Shown: one piece after another, positions 7,707 to 15,645 of the stretch
How positions within the stretch are numbered: the first letter of the stretch is position 1
How the letters are laid out: each line of letters starts with the position of its first letter
Assembly (NCBI GenBank): GCA_000467935.1
Contig: KI259781.1
Coordinates: 1-60,737 of the forward strand
DNA: 60,737 nt
Origin: Peptostreptococcaceae bacterium oral taxon 113 str. W5053
GTDB taxonomy: Bacteria; Bacillota; Clostridia; Tissierellales; Peptoniphilaceae
Direction: 5' to 3'
Notes under the pieces: generated by a model
Database searches by the model: none
Told to the model about the DNA's origin: nothing
The model's input: the letters and a program-made list of their open reading frames with translations, nothing else
Translations under genes and position numbers: made by a program

Positions 7707-9101
7707 ATGCAAACCATTAAAAATCTTTTTGAACGACAAACTGCCAAATTTATTATCGACAGAGCCATATCTAAAGTTAAGGCAAATCCTGAAGACGGAA
7801 TGATGGACTTATTAAGTTATGCAGAAAAGCTTCATGTATTTCAAGATGCAACATTTGAAAGTGCAAAAAAAATTATTCAAGACCCACAGAATAAATGGAC
7901 TCGATTAGCAAAATCTTTAATTTGTGATACCCATCCTAATGTCCTTCGTATGAATCTTTTAAATGCAGGATATCAAGCCGGACTTTACGGTTCAAAAATT
8001 CAGCGTGAAATTCGTAAAAAACTGAATACCAACGTTCCATGGACTATTCTGTTTGACCCTACCAGTGCATGCAACTTAAAGTGTGTGGGATGCTGGGCTG
8101 CAGAATACGGACATCAACTTAATTTATCTTACGCAGAAATGGATAATCTGATTACTCAGGGAAAAGAAATCGGTACGTATTTTTATCTTTTAACCGGCGG
8201 AGAGCCTTTAACCCGCAAAAGGGACATTTTGAAACTTGCTGAAAAACACCACCAGTGCGCTTTTCATATTTTCACCAATGGAACCCTTATTGACGAAGAA
8301 TTTTGTAAAGAAGTTCAACGTCTTGGAAATTTAACCTTTGCATTAAGTTTGGAAGGTTTTGAAGACGAAAACGATTTAAGACGCGGACAGGGTGTCTTCC
8401 AGCGAGTCAGTCATTCCATGGAATTGATGAAAGAGTACGGTTTGATTTTCGGTGCGGCTATTTGCTATACCTCGGCCAATTATAAAACGGTGACTTCCGA
8501 TGAATTTTTGGAATATATTATCGAAAAAGGAGCTCGTTTGGCTTGGTACTTTCACTATATGCCTGTCGGAGTGGATGCAGAACCGAAATTAATGTTAAAT
8601 CCCGCGCAAAGGGAAACCATGATTCGCCGCATTCGTTACTTACGTTCCGAAAAAGGAAACCACCCCATCTCCCTTATCGATTTTCAAAACGACGGTCAAT
8701 TTATTAACGGCTGTATCGCCGGCGGAAAAGACTATCTTCATATCAATGCCAACGGAGATGTGGAACCTTGCGTCTTCATTCACTACAGTACCGCCAATAT
8801 TCGAACTCATACTTTGAAAGAAGCCTTGGCTCAACCTTTATTTATGGCATATCGTGCAAGACAACCTTTTAATTCCAATCATTTCAGACCCTGTCCCATG
8901 TTGGAAAATCCGGAAATTTTACGAAAAATGGTTAAAGAATCCGGTGCCAAATCTACCGATTTAATCCAAGAGGAATCTGTAGAACACCTTTGCTCAAAAT
9001 GCGATCTCTATGCTGCCCAATGGAAAAACAAATCGGAAGAGCTGTGGGAAATTTATGGAAATCATACGGAAACAGAAGATTTCATGAAAAAAATCTCCTA
9101 A
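7707..9101 (+). CDS. Radical SAM protein with SPASM-like C-terminal cysteines
   Basis: A 464-aa protein. About 100 helical residues come first, then a radical SAM core with the cluster motif CNLKCVGC (Cys122, 126, 129) and the SAM-binding LLTGGEPL. The C-terminal third holds further Cys residues (INGC, VEPC, FRPC, EHLCSKC) that could hold an auxiliary 4Fe-4S cluster. It resembles HpnH-like and peptide-modifying radical SAM proteins, but there is no precursor peptide or partner gene next to it, so the substrate is unknown. The ATG at 7707 is 10 bases after AAGGAG; a GTG at 7701 is the alternative. Single-gene unit. Confidence 0.88.
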   Translation: MQTIKNLFERQTAKFIIDRAISKVKANPEDGMMDLLSYAEKLHVFQDATFESAKKIIQDPQNKWTRLAKSLICDTHPNVLRMNLLNAGYQAGLYGSKIQREIRKKLNTNVPWTILFDPTSACNLKCVGCWAAEYGHQLNLSYAEMDNLITQGKEIGTYFYLLTGGEPLTRKRDILKLAEKHHQCAFHIFTNGTLIDEEFCKEVQRLGNLTFALSLEGFEDENDLRRGQGVFQRVSHSMELMKEYGLIFGAAICYTSANYKTVTSDEFLEYIIEKGARLAWYFHYMPVGVDAEPKLMLNPAQRETMIRRIRYLRSEKGNHPISLIDFQNDGQFINGCIAGGKDYLHINANGDVEPCVFIHYSTANIRTHTLKEALAQPLFMAYRARQPFNSNHFRPCPMLENPEILRKMVKESGAKSTDLIQEESVEHLCSKCDLYAAQWKNKSEELWEIYGNHTETEDFMKKIS

Positions 9102-9130
9102 TCATTTATCCGTCATTACATACGAATCCA

Positions 9131-9144
9131 TTTCAAATTTGAAA
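9131..9144. repeat. 14-bp palindrome TTTCAAATTTGAAA
   Basis: A perfect palindrome in the otherwise featureless 120 bases between the radical SAM stop and the terminator. The 13-mer TCAAATTTGAAAA recurs at 31518-31530 near the promoter of the NuoE gene. It may be chance in AT-rich DNA. Confidence 0.3.
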
Positions 9145-9221
9145 AATAGGAATCAACGAAAGAGAATGGATGCCTTTGACCTTCGCTGCAATATAAAAAA
9201 GAATAGCAATTTTATGAATTT

Positions 9222-9253
9222 AAAAACGGATACCAAGGTATCCGTTTTTTTCC
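9222..9253. terminator. Bidirectional intrinsic terminator
   Basis: AAAAACGGATACC pairs with GGTATCCGTTTTT around AA, with T-runs on both strands, between the convergent radical SAM and dehydratase genes. Confidence 0.9.
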
Positions 9254-9281
9254 TGTTTTTTTGTTTCTCTAAAAGCAATCT

Positions 9282-11099
9282 TTATCGATTGGGATGATAC
9301 TCGGGTACAATTTCCCGTAATTTTTGAATCAAAATTTCTTCATCTTCCTGAGAAAGGAATTCTTTCAGACTTTTCAGCTGATTTTCCAAAACCTCTCCAT
9401 GCAATACTTCCGGTTTCTCCACAAAGATTTTATTGTTCATCGTCTCTTCCATAGTTTCTTTATCCAGAAGAATCTCTTCATATAATTTTTCTCCGGGACG
9501 AAGACCTACAATTTTGATTTCGATATCTTTCCCCAATTCCTTACCGCTAAGCTTAATTAAATTCTTCGCCAGCTCCATAATCTTCACCGGCTCACCCATA
9601 TCCAAAACGAAAATCTCTCCGCCCTTTGCCATGGAACCTGCAATCAATACCAACTGACAAGCTTCCGGAATCGTCATAAAATAACGAATAATTCGCTCAT
9701 CGGTAACCGTCACCGGCCCTCCTTGCGCGATTTGCTTTTTAAACAAAGGAATGACACTGCCATTTGACCCCAACACATTACCGAAACGAACCGCCACATA
9801 ATCCGTCTCCATCTTTCCATTGGCACTTTGAATCATCTTTTCGCAAATTCGTTTTGTACAACCCATCACATTGGTAGGATTTACGGCTTTATCTGTAGAA
9901 ATTTGAACAAATTTTTTAACTCCGTACTTTCCGGCGGCATCAATTACATTCCGAGTTCCGAATACATTGTTAAGCACTGCCGAGAACGGATTATCTTCCA
10001 TCAAAGGCACATGCTTATGTGCAGCTGCATGAAACAAGATTTCCGGACGATATCTGTTCATCACCCTGTCTATTCGCTTTTCATCGCGAATAGACTCAAT
10101 CAAAACTTTCAAATTCAATTCCGGATGACGACGAGTCAACTCGATTTGCACATCATAGACATTATTTTCATAAATATCCAAAAGGATTAATTGTTTCGGT
10201 CGATATTTTGCAATCTGACGCGCCAATTCCGAACCGATAGACCCGCCGGCACCGGTAACCATAACCACTTTATTTTCGATGAAATCCTTCAAATAACGAT
10301 TATCGAATTCTACCGTATTCCTGCCCAACAAATCCTCCACTTCCACTTCTCGAAGATTGTTGATATCCACCTTGCCGTCAATTAACTCATAAAGCCCGGG
10401 GACCAATTGAATCTTGGCTTTCGTTTGGTTTGCCAATTTCAAAATCGCCAAACGCTCTTCATTTTTTGCCGAAGGCAAAGCATAAATAATCTGCTTAATA
10501 TCATACTGTTCCACCAAGTGTGGAATATCATAGCGATTACCTAAAACCGGCACCCCGTTTACCGTCTTGTGTTGTTTTGTCGGATCATCATCCACAAACA
10601 AAACCGGATACATTCCTAAGCTTTGATGCCGTCGCAGTTCTTCCACCACCATATTGCCCGCTTCTCCGGCACCGATAATCATCGTACGGCGAATGGGGCC
10701 GCTGAAGGGATTCTTTGCACCGCTTATTGTACGGAATAACAGTCGAGATCCTCCAATAAAAAGAGTATCCAAAATAAAAATAATAGAAAAAATACTTCGC
10801 GGAATCCCTGTCACCAAAAAACGATTCAAGCCAAAAACCAAGACACTGGCTGCCACATTGGCGATAATAATTCTCCATAAATCCCGCATGCCTGCAAATT
10901 TCCACAAAATATGATAGAGCTGTGCCAAATAATAAATAATCAATTTTATGCCGATAAAAAGAACGATAAATCGAAACCACTCTTTATTAAGCTCCCACGG
11001 GATATTTCCGTTAAAGCGAAAATACAAACCCAACAGAAAACTTAGGGCAAGTAAAATAAAGTCGGACAGCATAAATAAAAAACCTTTATGTTTTTTCAC
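9282..11099 (-). CDS. Membrane-bound nucleoside-diphosphate sugar 4,6-dehydratase (CapD/PglF/WbpM type)
   Basis: A 605-aa protein with four TM helices (about residues 1-130), a first nucleotide-binding domain (IIGAGEAGNMVVEEL) and a C-terminal SDR domain (MVTGAGGSIGSELARQ; QISTDKAVNPTNVMGCTKR, with Met where classical SDRs have Tyr, as in CapD/WbpM). Members convert UDP-GlcNAc to the 4-keto-6-deoxy sugar, the first step to bacillosamine-type or QuiNAc/FucNAc sugars. The reading frame extends to 11132, but the GTG at 11099 has GGGAG 8 bases upstream and starts MKKHKG; I prefer it. It may feed the aminotransferase at 15642-16832. Confidence 0.93.
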   Translation of the reverse strand: MKKHKGFLFMLSDFILLALSFLLGLYFRFNGNIPWELNKEWFRFIVLFIGIKLIIYYLAQLYHILWKFAGMRDLWRIIIANVAASVLVFGLNRFLVTGIPRSIFSIIFILDTLFIGGSRLLFRTISGAKNPFSGPIRRTMIIGAGEAGNMVVEELRRHQSLGMYPVLFVDDDPTKQHKTVNGVPVLGNRYDIPHLVEQYDIKQIIYALPSAKNEERLAILKLANQTKAKIQLVPGLYELIDGKVDINNLREVEVEDLLGRNTVEFDNRYLKDFIENKVVMVTGAGGSIGSELARQIAKYRPKQLILLDIYENNVYDVQIELTRRHPELNLKVLIESIRDEKRIDRVMNRYRPEILFHAAAHKHVPLMEDNPFSAVLNNVFGTRNVIDAAGKYGVKKFVQISTDKAVNPTNVMGCTKRICEKMIQSANGKMETDYVAVRFGNVLGSNGSVIPLFKKQIAQGGPVTVTDERIIRYFMTIPEACQLVLIAGSMAKGGEIFVLDMGEPVKIMELAKNLIKLSGKELGKDIEIKIVGLRPGEKLYEEILLDKETMEETMNNKIFVEKPEVLHGEVLENQLKSLKEFLSQEDEEILIQKLREIVPEYHPNR

Positions 11100-11219
11100 A
11101 AAACTCACTCCCAAAAGCCTCTTTGTTCCCAAAAAGTCCGATTTTTTCTTTTCATCAATATTCTACCCTCTTTGCATAGGAAAAACAAGACAAAAAGTCG
11201 CTTGCCTAAACAACTCTTT

Positions 11220-12533
11220 TTACAATATATCGATCAGCTCTCCGGCAAGGGCTTTATTCATACTGCGAACTGCACAAAACTTCCCGCACATACTGCAAGT
11301 ATCGGAATGATCGTCCTCAGGCAGACGACTCTCACGAATCGCTTTCGCACTCTCCGGATCAATCGCCTCAAGCCATTGAGCCTCCCAATCCAGGTTTTGT
11401 CTTGCATCCGCCATTCTGTCATCCCGCTCCCTTGCATGGGGTATCCCTTTGGCAATATCCGCAGCATGTGCGGCAATTTTACTCGCAATAATCCCCTGAT
11501 GAACATCTTCTACATTTGGAAGGGCAAGGTGTTCCGCAGGAGTCACATAACACAGGAAAGCGGCACCGGACCAGGCGGCAATCGCCCCGCCGATCGCTGC
11601 GGTAATATGATCATAGCCCGGCGCAATATCCGTCACCAAAGGTCCCAACACATAGAAGGGCGCCCCCTTACAAATTGTCTGTTGTATTTTCATATTGGCG
11701 GCAATCTGATCCATCGGAACATGACCCGGACCTTCCACCATCACCTGTACATCCCTTTGCCAAGCACGTTCCGTAAGTTCCCCTAAACGTATAAGCTCTT
11801 CAATTTGACATCCATCCGTCGCATCATGTAAACATCCGGGACGACATGCATCGCCAAGACTGATCGTCACATCATATTCACGACATATCTCTAAAATATC
11901 ATCATAATATTCATAAAACGGGTTTTCATTTCCCGTCATCGACATCCATGCAAAGACAAGACTGCCCCCTCGACTGACAATATTCATCTTTCGATGACCG
12001 GATCTAATTTGTTCCAAGGTCTTACGGGTAATTCCGCAGTGTAGAGTCACAAAATCCACTCCGTCCTGTGCATGTAAGCGAATGACATCGATAAAATCCT
12101 GTGCCGTCAAAGTCATCAAATCTCTTTGATAGTGAATCACCGAATCATAAATGGGAACGGTCCCTATCATCGCCGGACATTCTCTGCATAATTTTTGACG
12201 AAAAGGCTGTGTGTCGCCATGGCTGGATAAATCCATAATCGCCTCCGCCCCCAACTCAACCGCCTTCATCACCTTCTTCATCTCTATATCATAATCTTTA
12301 CAGTCTCGACTGATCCCTAAATTCACATTGATTTTGGTCCTTAGTATACTTCCCACGCCATTGGGATCCAAAGACTTATGGTTAATATTTGCGGGAATAA
12401 CCATCTTTCCTTCGGCAAGCAAAGGTAACAAATCTTCATAACTTCTTTTTTCTTTTTTACAAACCGCTGCCAATTCAGGCGTTACAATGCCCATTCTTGC
12501 CGCTTCCATCTGCGTATGATATTTTCTTTCCAT
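11220..12533 (-). CDS. thiC: Phosphomethylpyrimidine synthase ThiC
   Basis: A 437-aa radical SAM enzyme that rearranges aminoimidazole ribotide into the pyrimidine phosphate of thiamine (HMP-P). It has the noncanonical C-terminal cluster motif CSMCGKFC (CX2CX4C) that defines ThiC, and the body matches throughout (for example MVEGPGHVPMDQI and LGPLVTDIAPGYDHI). AGGAGGG precedes the ATG. It is a single gene controlled by the TPP riboswitch just upstream. No other thi gene is in the window, so the thiazole branch must lie elsewhere or be absent. Confidence 0.97.
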   Translation of the reverse strand: MERKYHTQMEAARMGIVTPELAAVCKKEKRSYEDLLPLLAEGKMVIPANINHKSLDPNGVGSILRTKINVNLGISRDCKDYDIEMKKVMKAVELGAEAIMDLSSHGDTQPFRQKLCRECPAMIGTVPIYDSVIHYQRDLMTLTAQDFIDVIRLHAQDGVDFVTLHCGITRKTLEQIRSGHRKMNIVSRGGSLVFAWMSMTGNENPFYEYYDDILEICREYDVTISLGDACRPGCLHDATDGCQIEELIRLGELTERAWQRDVQVMVEGPGHVPMDQIAANMKIQQTICKGAPFYVLGPLVTDIAPGYDHITAAIGGAIAAWSGAAFLCYVTPAEHLALPNVEDVHQGIIASKIAAHAADIAKGIPHARERDDRMADARQNLDWEAQWLEAIDPESAKAIRESRLPEDDHSDTCSMCGKFCAVRSMNKALAGELIDIL

Positions 12534-12555
12534 ATGCCCTCCTCCTTTTCAAACA

Positions 12556-12588
12556 ATAAAAAAACAAGACCGAATCGGACTCGTCAAT
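12556..12588 (-). terminator. Riboswitch-controlled terminator before thiC
   Basis: On the minus strand ACGAG-U-CCG pairs with CGG-U-CUUGU (one U-U mismatch, one G-U pair) around a 3-base loop, followed by TTTTTTTA. It lies between the TPP aptamer and the thiC ribosome site, the usual place for an OFF-switch terminator. Confidence 0.7.
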
Positions 12589-12596
12589 ATAGCAAA

Positions 12597-12681
12597 TCTC
12601 CCTACGTTGGCATTATCCAAATCAGGTCATAGGGTCGTAACGCATTTCATCGTCACCTCTCAGCCGTATAAGCTCCCCTTC
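12597..12681 (-). promoter_or_regulatory. TPP riboswitch (THI element)
   Basis: The minus strand shows the conserved parts in order: GGGGAGC, GGCTGAGAGG, GACCCTATGACCTGAT, then TTGGATAATGCCAACG and TAGGGA. These form the thiamine pyrophosphate aptamer. Binding of TPP should favour the downstream terminator and shut off thiC. Confidence 0.96.
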
Positions 12682-12700
12682 ATTCTTTTCTTATACTTCA

Positions 12701-12729
12701 ATTATACAACATGTCCAAAATTTTTCCAA
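12701..12729 (-). promoter_or_regulatory. Sigma-A promoter for the TPP riboswitch and thiC
   Basis: On the minus strand TTGGAA (12729-12724), 17 bases, then TATAAT (12706-12701), placed about 20 bases before the aptamer. Confidence 0.8.
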
Positions 12730-12914
12730 CCAACTGTAAACGCCCGAATTAGTATACGCTAATTTTTTCAAAGAAGCATTACCCTTTTCCAAAGTTTGGG
12801 CGTATAATAAGAATTGACTTTGAACAGTTCGAAAAGCAAAACCAAGTTTAAAGATGAAATGAAACCGACTCGAACTGAAATCAATACATGTAAAATAAGG
12901 AAAGGAAGATGATA
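12730..12914 (+). other. Intergenic region upstream of the C69 peptidase
   Basis: No gene is credible here. TATAAT at 12803-12808 is a candidate -10 for the plus-strand peptidase gene, with only a weak -35 (TTACCC, 18 bases upstream). TTGACT at 12814 lacks a matching -10. Confidence 0.4.
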
Positions 12915-14420
12915 ATGGCTTGTACAACAATTTTAATCGGAAAAAATGCCAGCTATGACGGTTCAACCCTTGTCGCACGCAACGAAGATTCCGGAGCGGG
13001 TGCCTTTAATGCAAAAAAATTTGTCGTCGTTCAACCGGAGGAACAACCCCGAATCTATCGTTCGGTTCTGTCTCACGTGACCATTGAACTCCCCTCCAAC
13101 CCCATGCGATATACCTGCTATCCCAACGCGATACAAGATGAAGGAATCTGGGGAGCCTTTGGCGTCAATGAAGTCAATGTATCCATGACGGCAACGGAAA
13201 CCCTAACCTCAAACGAAAGAGTTTTAGGAGCCGATCCTATGGCGGAATTTATTCCTGCCAAAGGAAAAGAAGGAGAAGATAACTATATTCCCGAACAAAT
13301 CGGCGGCATTGGCGAAGAAGACATGGTCACCCTTGTTCTTCCCTATATTAAGAATGCTCGTGAAGGCGTCTTACGCCTTGGAAATCTGTTAACCCGATAT
13401 GGCACCTATGAAATGAACGGCATCGCTTTTCAGGATGAAAAGGAAATATGGTGGCTTGAAACCATTGGCGGACACCATTGGATTGCCAGAAGAGTTCCCG
13501 ACGATGCCTATGTGATTATGCCCAATCAATTGGGCATAGACCACTTCGACTTAAAAGACGCCTTCGGCGAACAAAGGGAATATCTATGCTCTTCCGATTT
13601 AAAAGAATTTATCCGAGATAACCATCTGGACTTATCTTTTGACGGCAATCTCAATCCCCAAGACGCTTTCGGTTCGCATTCCGACGCGGACCACGTCTAT
13701 AACACCCCCCGTGCATGGATTTTGCAGCGATACTTTAATCCCCACAGCAACTCCTGGGACGGTGTCGACGCAGACTATCGTCCCGACTCCGATGATATGC
13801 CGTGGTGCAGAGTCGCCGAGAGAAAAATCACCGTGGAAGACATCAAATATGCAATGAGTCATCATTTCCAGGGCACACCCTATGACCCTTACCAAAAACA
13901 CGGCGATTCTTCTTTGAAAGGAGCTTTAAGACCCATCGGCATCAATCGAAACAATGTATTGGGTTGCGTTCAGATTCGCCCCTATATGCCCGATGAAATT
14001 AAAAGCATAGAATGGATAGCCTTAGGTTCCAATGTATTCAACGCGATGGCACCCTTCTACTCCAATATCGACAAAGTCCCCGACTATCTTGGAAATACAA
14101 CGGAAAGAGTCACCACAGAAGACTTCTATTGGACAAACCGAATGATCGCAGCGCTTGCCGACCCCCATTACACCTATACAAGCAATTTCATTGAACAGTA
14201 TCAAAACAAAGTTCAATCCACCGCTCGTGAGATTCTCAATAAATACGACAAAGAATTCCTCGAGCAAAAATACACCGGCAAAAAAGCTTCTGCGCTATGC
14301 GAACAAGCCAATGAAAAAATGGCAAGGATGTTAAAATTGGAAACGGAGGATTTACTCGACAAAGTTCTCTTTGAAGCAAGCTGTCATATGAAAAACAGCT
14401 TTTCCCGTTCTGATGCTTAA
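12915..14420 (+). CDS. C69-family dipeptidase (PepD-like)
   Basis: A 501-aa N-terminal nucleophile hydrolase. The N-terminus MACTTILIGKNASYDG followed by STLVARNEDSG is the C69/PepD signature; Cys3 would become the nucleophile. These enzymes cleave dipeptides with broad specificity, usually in the cytosol, and no signal peptide is seen. Two ATGs are close: the one at 12909 leaves no room for a ribosome site, while GGAAG is 6-7 bases before 12915. It suits peptide use together with the M17 aminopeptidase. It stands alone, ending at the inverted repeat at 14424. Confidence 0.92.
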   Translation: MACTTILIGKNASYDGSTLVARNEDSGAGAFNAKKFVVVQPEEQPRIYRSVLSHVTIELPSNPMRYTCYPNAIQDEGIWGAFGVNEVNVSMTATETLTSNERVLGADPMAEFIPAKGKEGEDNYIPEQIGGIGEEDMVTLVLPYIKNAREGVLRLGNLLTRYGTYEMNGIAFQDEKEIWWLETIGGHHWIARRVPDDAYVIMPNQLGIDHFDLKDAFGEQREYLCSSDLKEFIRDNHLDLSFDGNLNPQDAFGSHSDADHVYNTPRAWILQRYFNPHSNSWDGVDADYRPDSDDMPWCRVAERKITVEDIKYAMSHHFQGTPYDPYQKHGDSSLKGALRPIGINRNNVLGCVQIRPYMPDEIKSIEWIALGSNVFNAMAPFYSNIDKVPDYLGNTTERVTTEDFYWTNRMIAALADPHYTYTSNFIEQYQNKVQSTAREILNKYDKEFLEQKYTGKKASALCEQANEKMARMLKLETEDLLDKVLFEASCHMKNSFSRSDA

Positions 14421-14423
14421 ATT

Positions 14424-14537
14424 AAAAAAGAGAGTGTAATTACACCGACCTCCATTCGTTAGATTTTGTCCGATAAAGAATACTCATCATTTAGTCTAAC
14501 TTTTGGAGGCGGTACATAACCCCCTCTTCTTTTTGAA
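14424..14537. repeat. IS-end-like nested inverted repeat (possible MITE or structured terminator)
   Basis: Three nested pairs lie between convergent genes: AAAAAGAGAG with CTCTTCTTTTT (one bulge), ACCGaCCTCC with GGAGGCGGT (one bulge), and GTTAGA with TCTAAC, around a 35-base centre. The motif order (TGTA.C-CCTCC-AAAGTTAGAC) resembles the terminal repeats of IS3-family elements, from memory. No transposase remnant of useful length is present. It may now act as a terminator for both flanking genes. Confidence 0.5.
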
Positions 14538-14567
14538 TTTTACAATCATATATCGATGATGCATTGA

Positions 14568-14999
14568 TTAAAATAGTTTAATAAATCTTTTCTGCAGCTT
14601 ATCACACCGATACCCTATATTTTCATAAAAACCATGCGCTTTTACTCTATGATTTGCGGAATTTAATCGAATAAAAGCGATAGCGTTCTTGTTAGCATAG
14701 GATTCTAAATGACTTATCAGTTCTTTTCCTATTCCTCTTCCTTGATACTCGGGTAAAACCGCCAAGCCTAAAATATTAAATCCCGTGGGACTGTATACGC
14801 TTTCATAAAGCTCGGCATGAACAAATCCCACCGCTTTATCTGTATTTTCATCTTCATAAACGGCAAGAAAATGATGGTTATCATTTCTTAATTTATCAAT
14901 TCGAGATTTTACCCATTCTAATTCACATTGGTATCCCAAAGCAATTTCGGATATCCTTTGAATACAAAGTGCATCTTTCGATTCCATATTCCTTAGCAT
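14568..14999 (-). CDS. GNAT-family N-acetyltransferase
   Basis: A 143-aa single-domain acetyltransferase. The acetyl-CoA loop appears as VLPEYQGRGIGKELISHLE (the R/Q-x-x-G-x-G/A motif A), with a later N-H-R-V-K-A-H-G-F-Y-E-N-I-G-Y segment typical of GNAT motif B. The reading frame starts earlier (TTG 15014) but GGAGG is 8 bases before the ATG at 14999. It is the last gene of the polysaccharide operon, 14 bases after the sugar transferase stop. It could acetylate a UDP-4-amino sugar made by the neighbouring aminotransferase, but the sequence itself looks like a general GNAT. Confidence 0.88.
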   Translation of the reverse strand: MLRNMESKDALCIQRISEIALGYQCELEWVKSRIDKLRNDNHHFLAVYEDENTDKAVGFVHAELYESVYSPTGFNILGLAVLPEYQGRGIGKELISHLESYANKNAIAFIRLNSANHRVKAHGFYENIGYRCDKLQKRFIKLF

Positions 15000-15016
15000 G
15001 ACATTTTCCTCCAATT

Positions 15017-15645
15017 TTAAGAAAAGACTTTACCGAAGGTTCGGAAAATCAACAACAAATCTTTCCATAAAGAATAATTTTTTAAATATTGCAAATTTAA
15101 ACGCAACTTTCTCGGCATAATCTCTTCAATATAATACTTTTCCGGATCTTCCACTTGCCCTAAGAGCTCCGACTCATTTCGAAAGACAATGGAAGCCTCC
15201 TCGGTAATTCCCGGCGCCACCAAAAGCACCTGTAATTCCTCTTGGGAATAATATTTACATATTCCGGCACTTCCGGACGAGGACCGACCAAACTCATCTC
15301 CCCTTTGAACACGTTGATTAACTGTGGAAATTCATCCAGTTTGTATTTACGCAGTACGCTGCCTATAGAGGTAATTCGCCGATCCTTGCCGACAGTAATT
15401 TTTTTACCCTCTTCCCGGCGCATCGCCATAGTTCGAAATTTATAGATTTCAAAGGGCTTTTGATCTTTCCCGACTCTCACCTGACGAAAAAATACCGGTC
15501 CCGGAGAAGATTTTTTAATCAACAAAGCGATGACTAAAAAAGCGGGGCTTAAAAAAATTAAGCCCGCCGCCGAAGCAAAAAAATCAAACACCCGCTTGAT
15601 TAAAAACTGTACTTTTTTGCGTTTGAGACTTTCCTCTATGTTCAT
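15017..15645 (-). pseudogene. Sugar-phosphate transferase (PglC/WcaJ type), split by a frameshift
   Basis: Two minus-strand frames together make one bacterial sugar transferase. The first (15645 down to about 15255) has the TM helix, KRVFDFFASAAGLIFLSP, then FFRQVRVGKDQKPFEIYKFR, KLDEFPQL and MSLVGPRPEVPEYV. The second (to 15017) continues with YYSQEELQVLLVAPGIT and ends normally. Adding one T to the TTT run at 15254-15256 restores the expected sequence. The enzyme would move a sugar-1-phosphate to undecaprenyl phosphate, starting the repeat unit. The ATG at 15645 overlaps the aminotransferase stop (ATGA). It may be a true pseudogene, a slippage site or a sequencing error. Confidence 0.9.
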
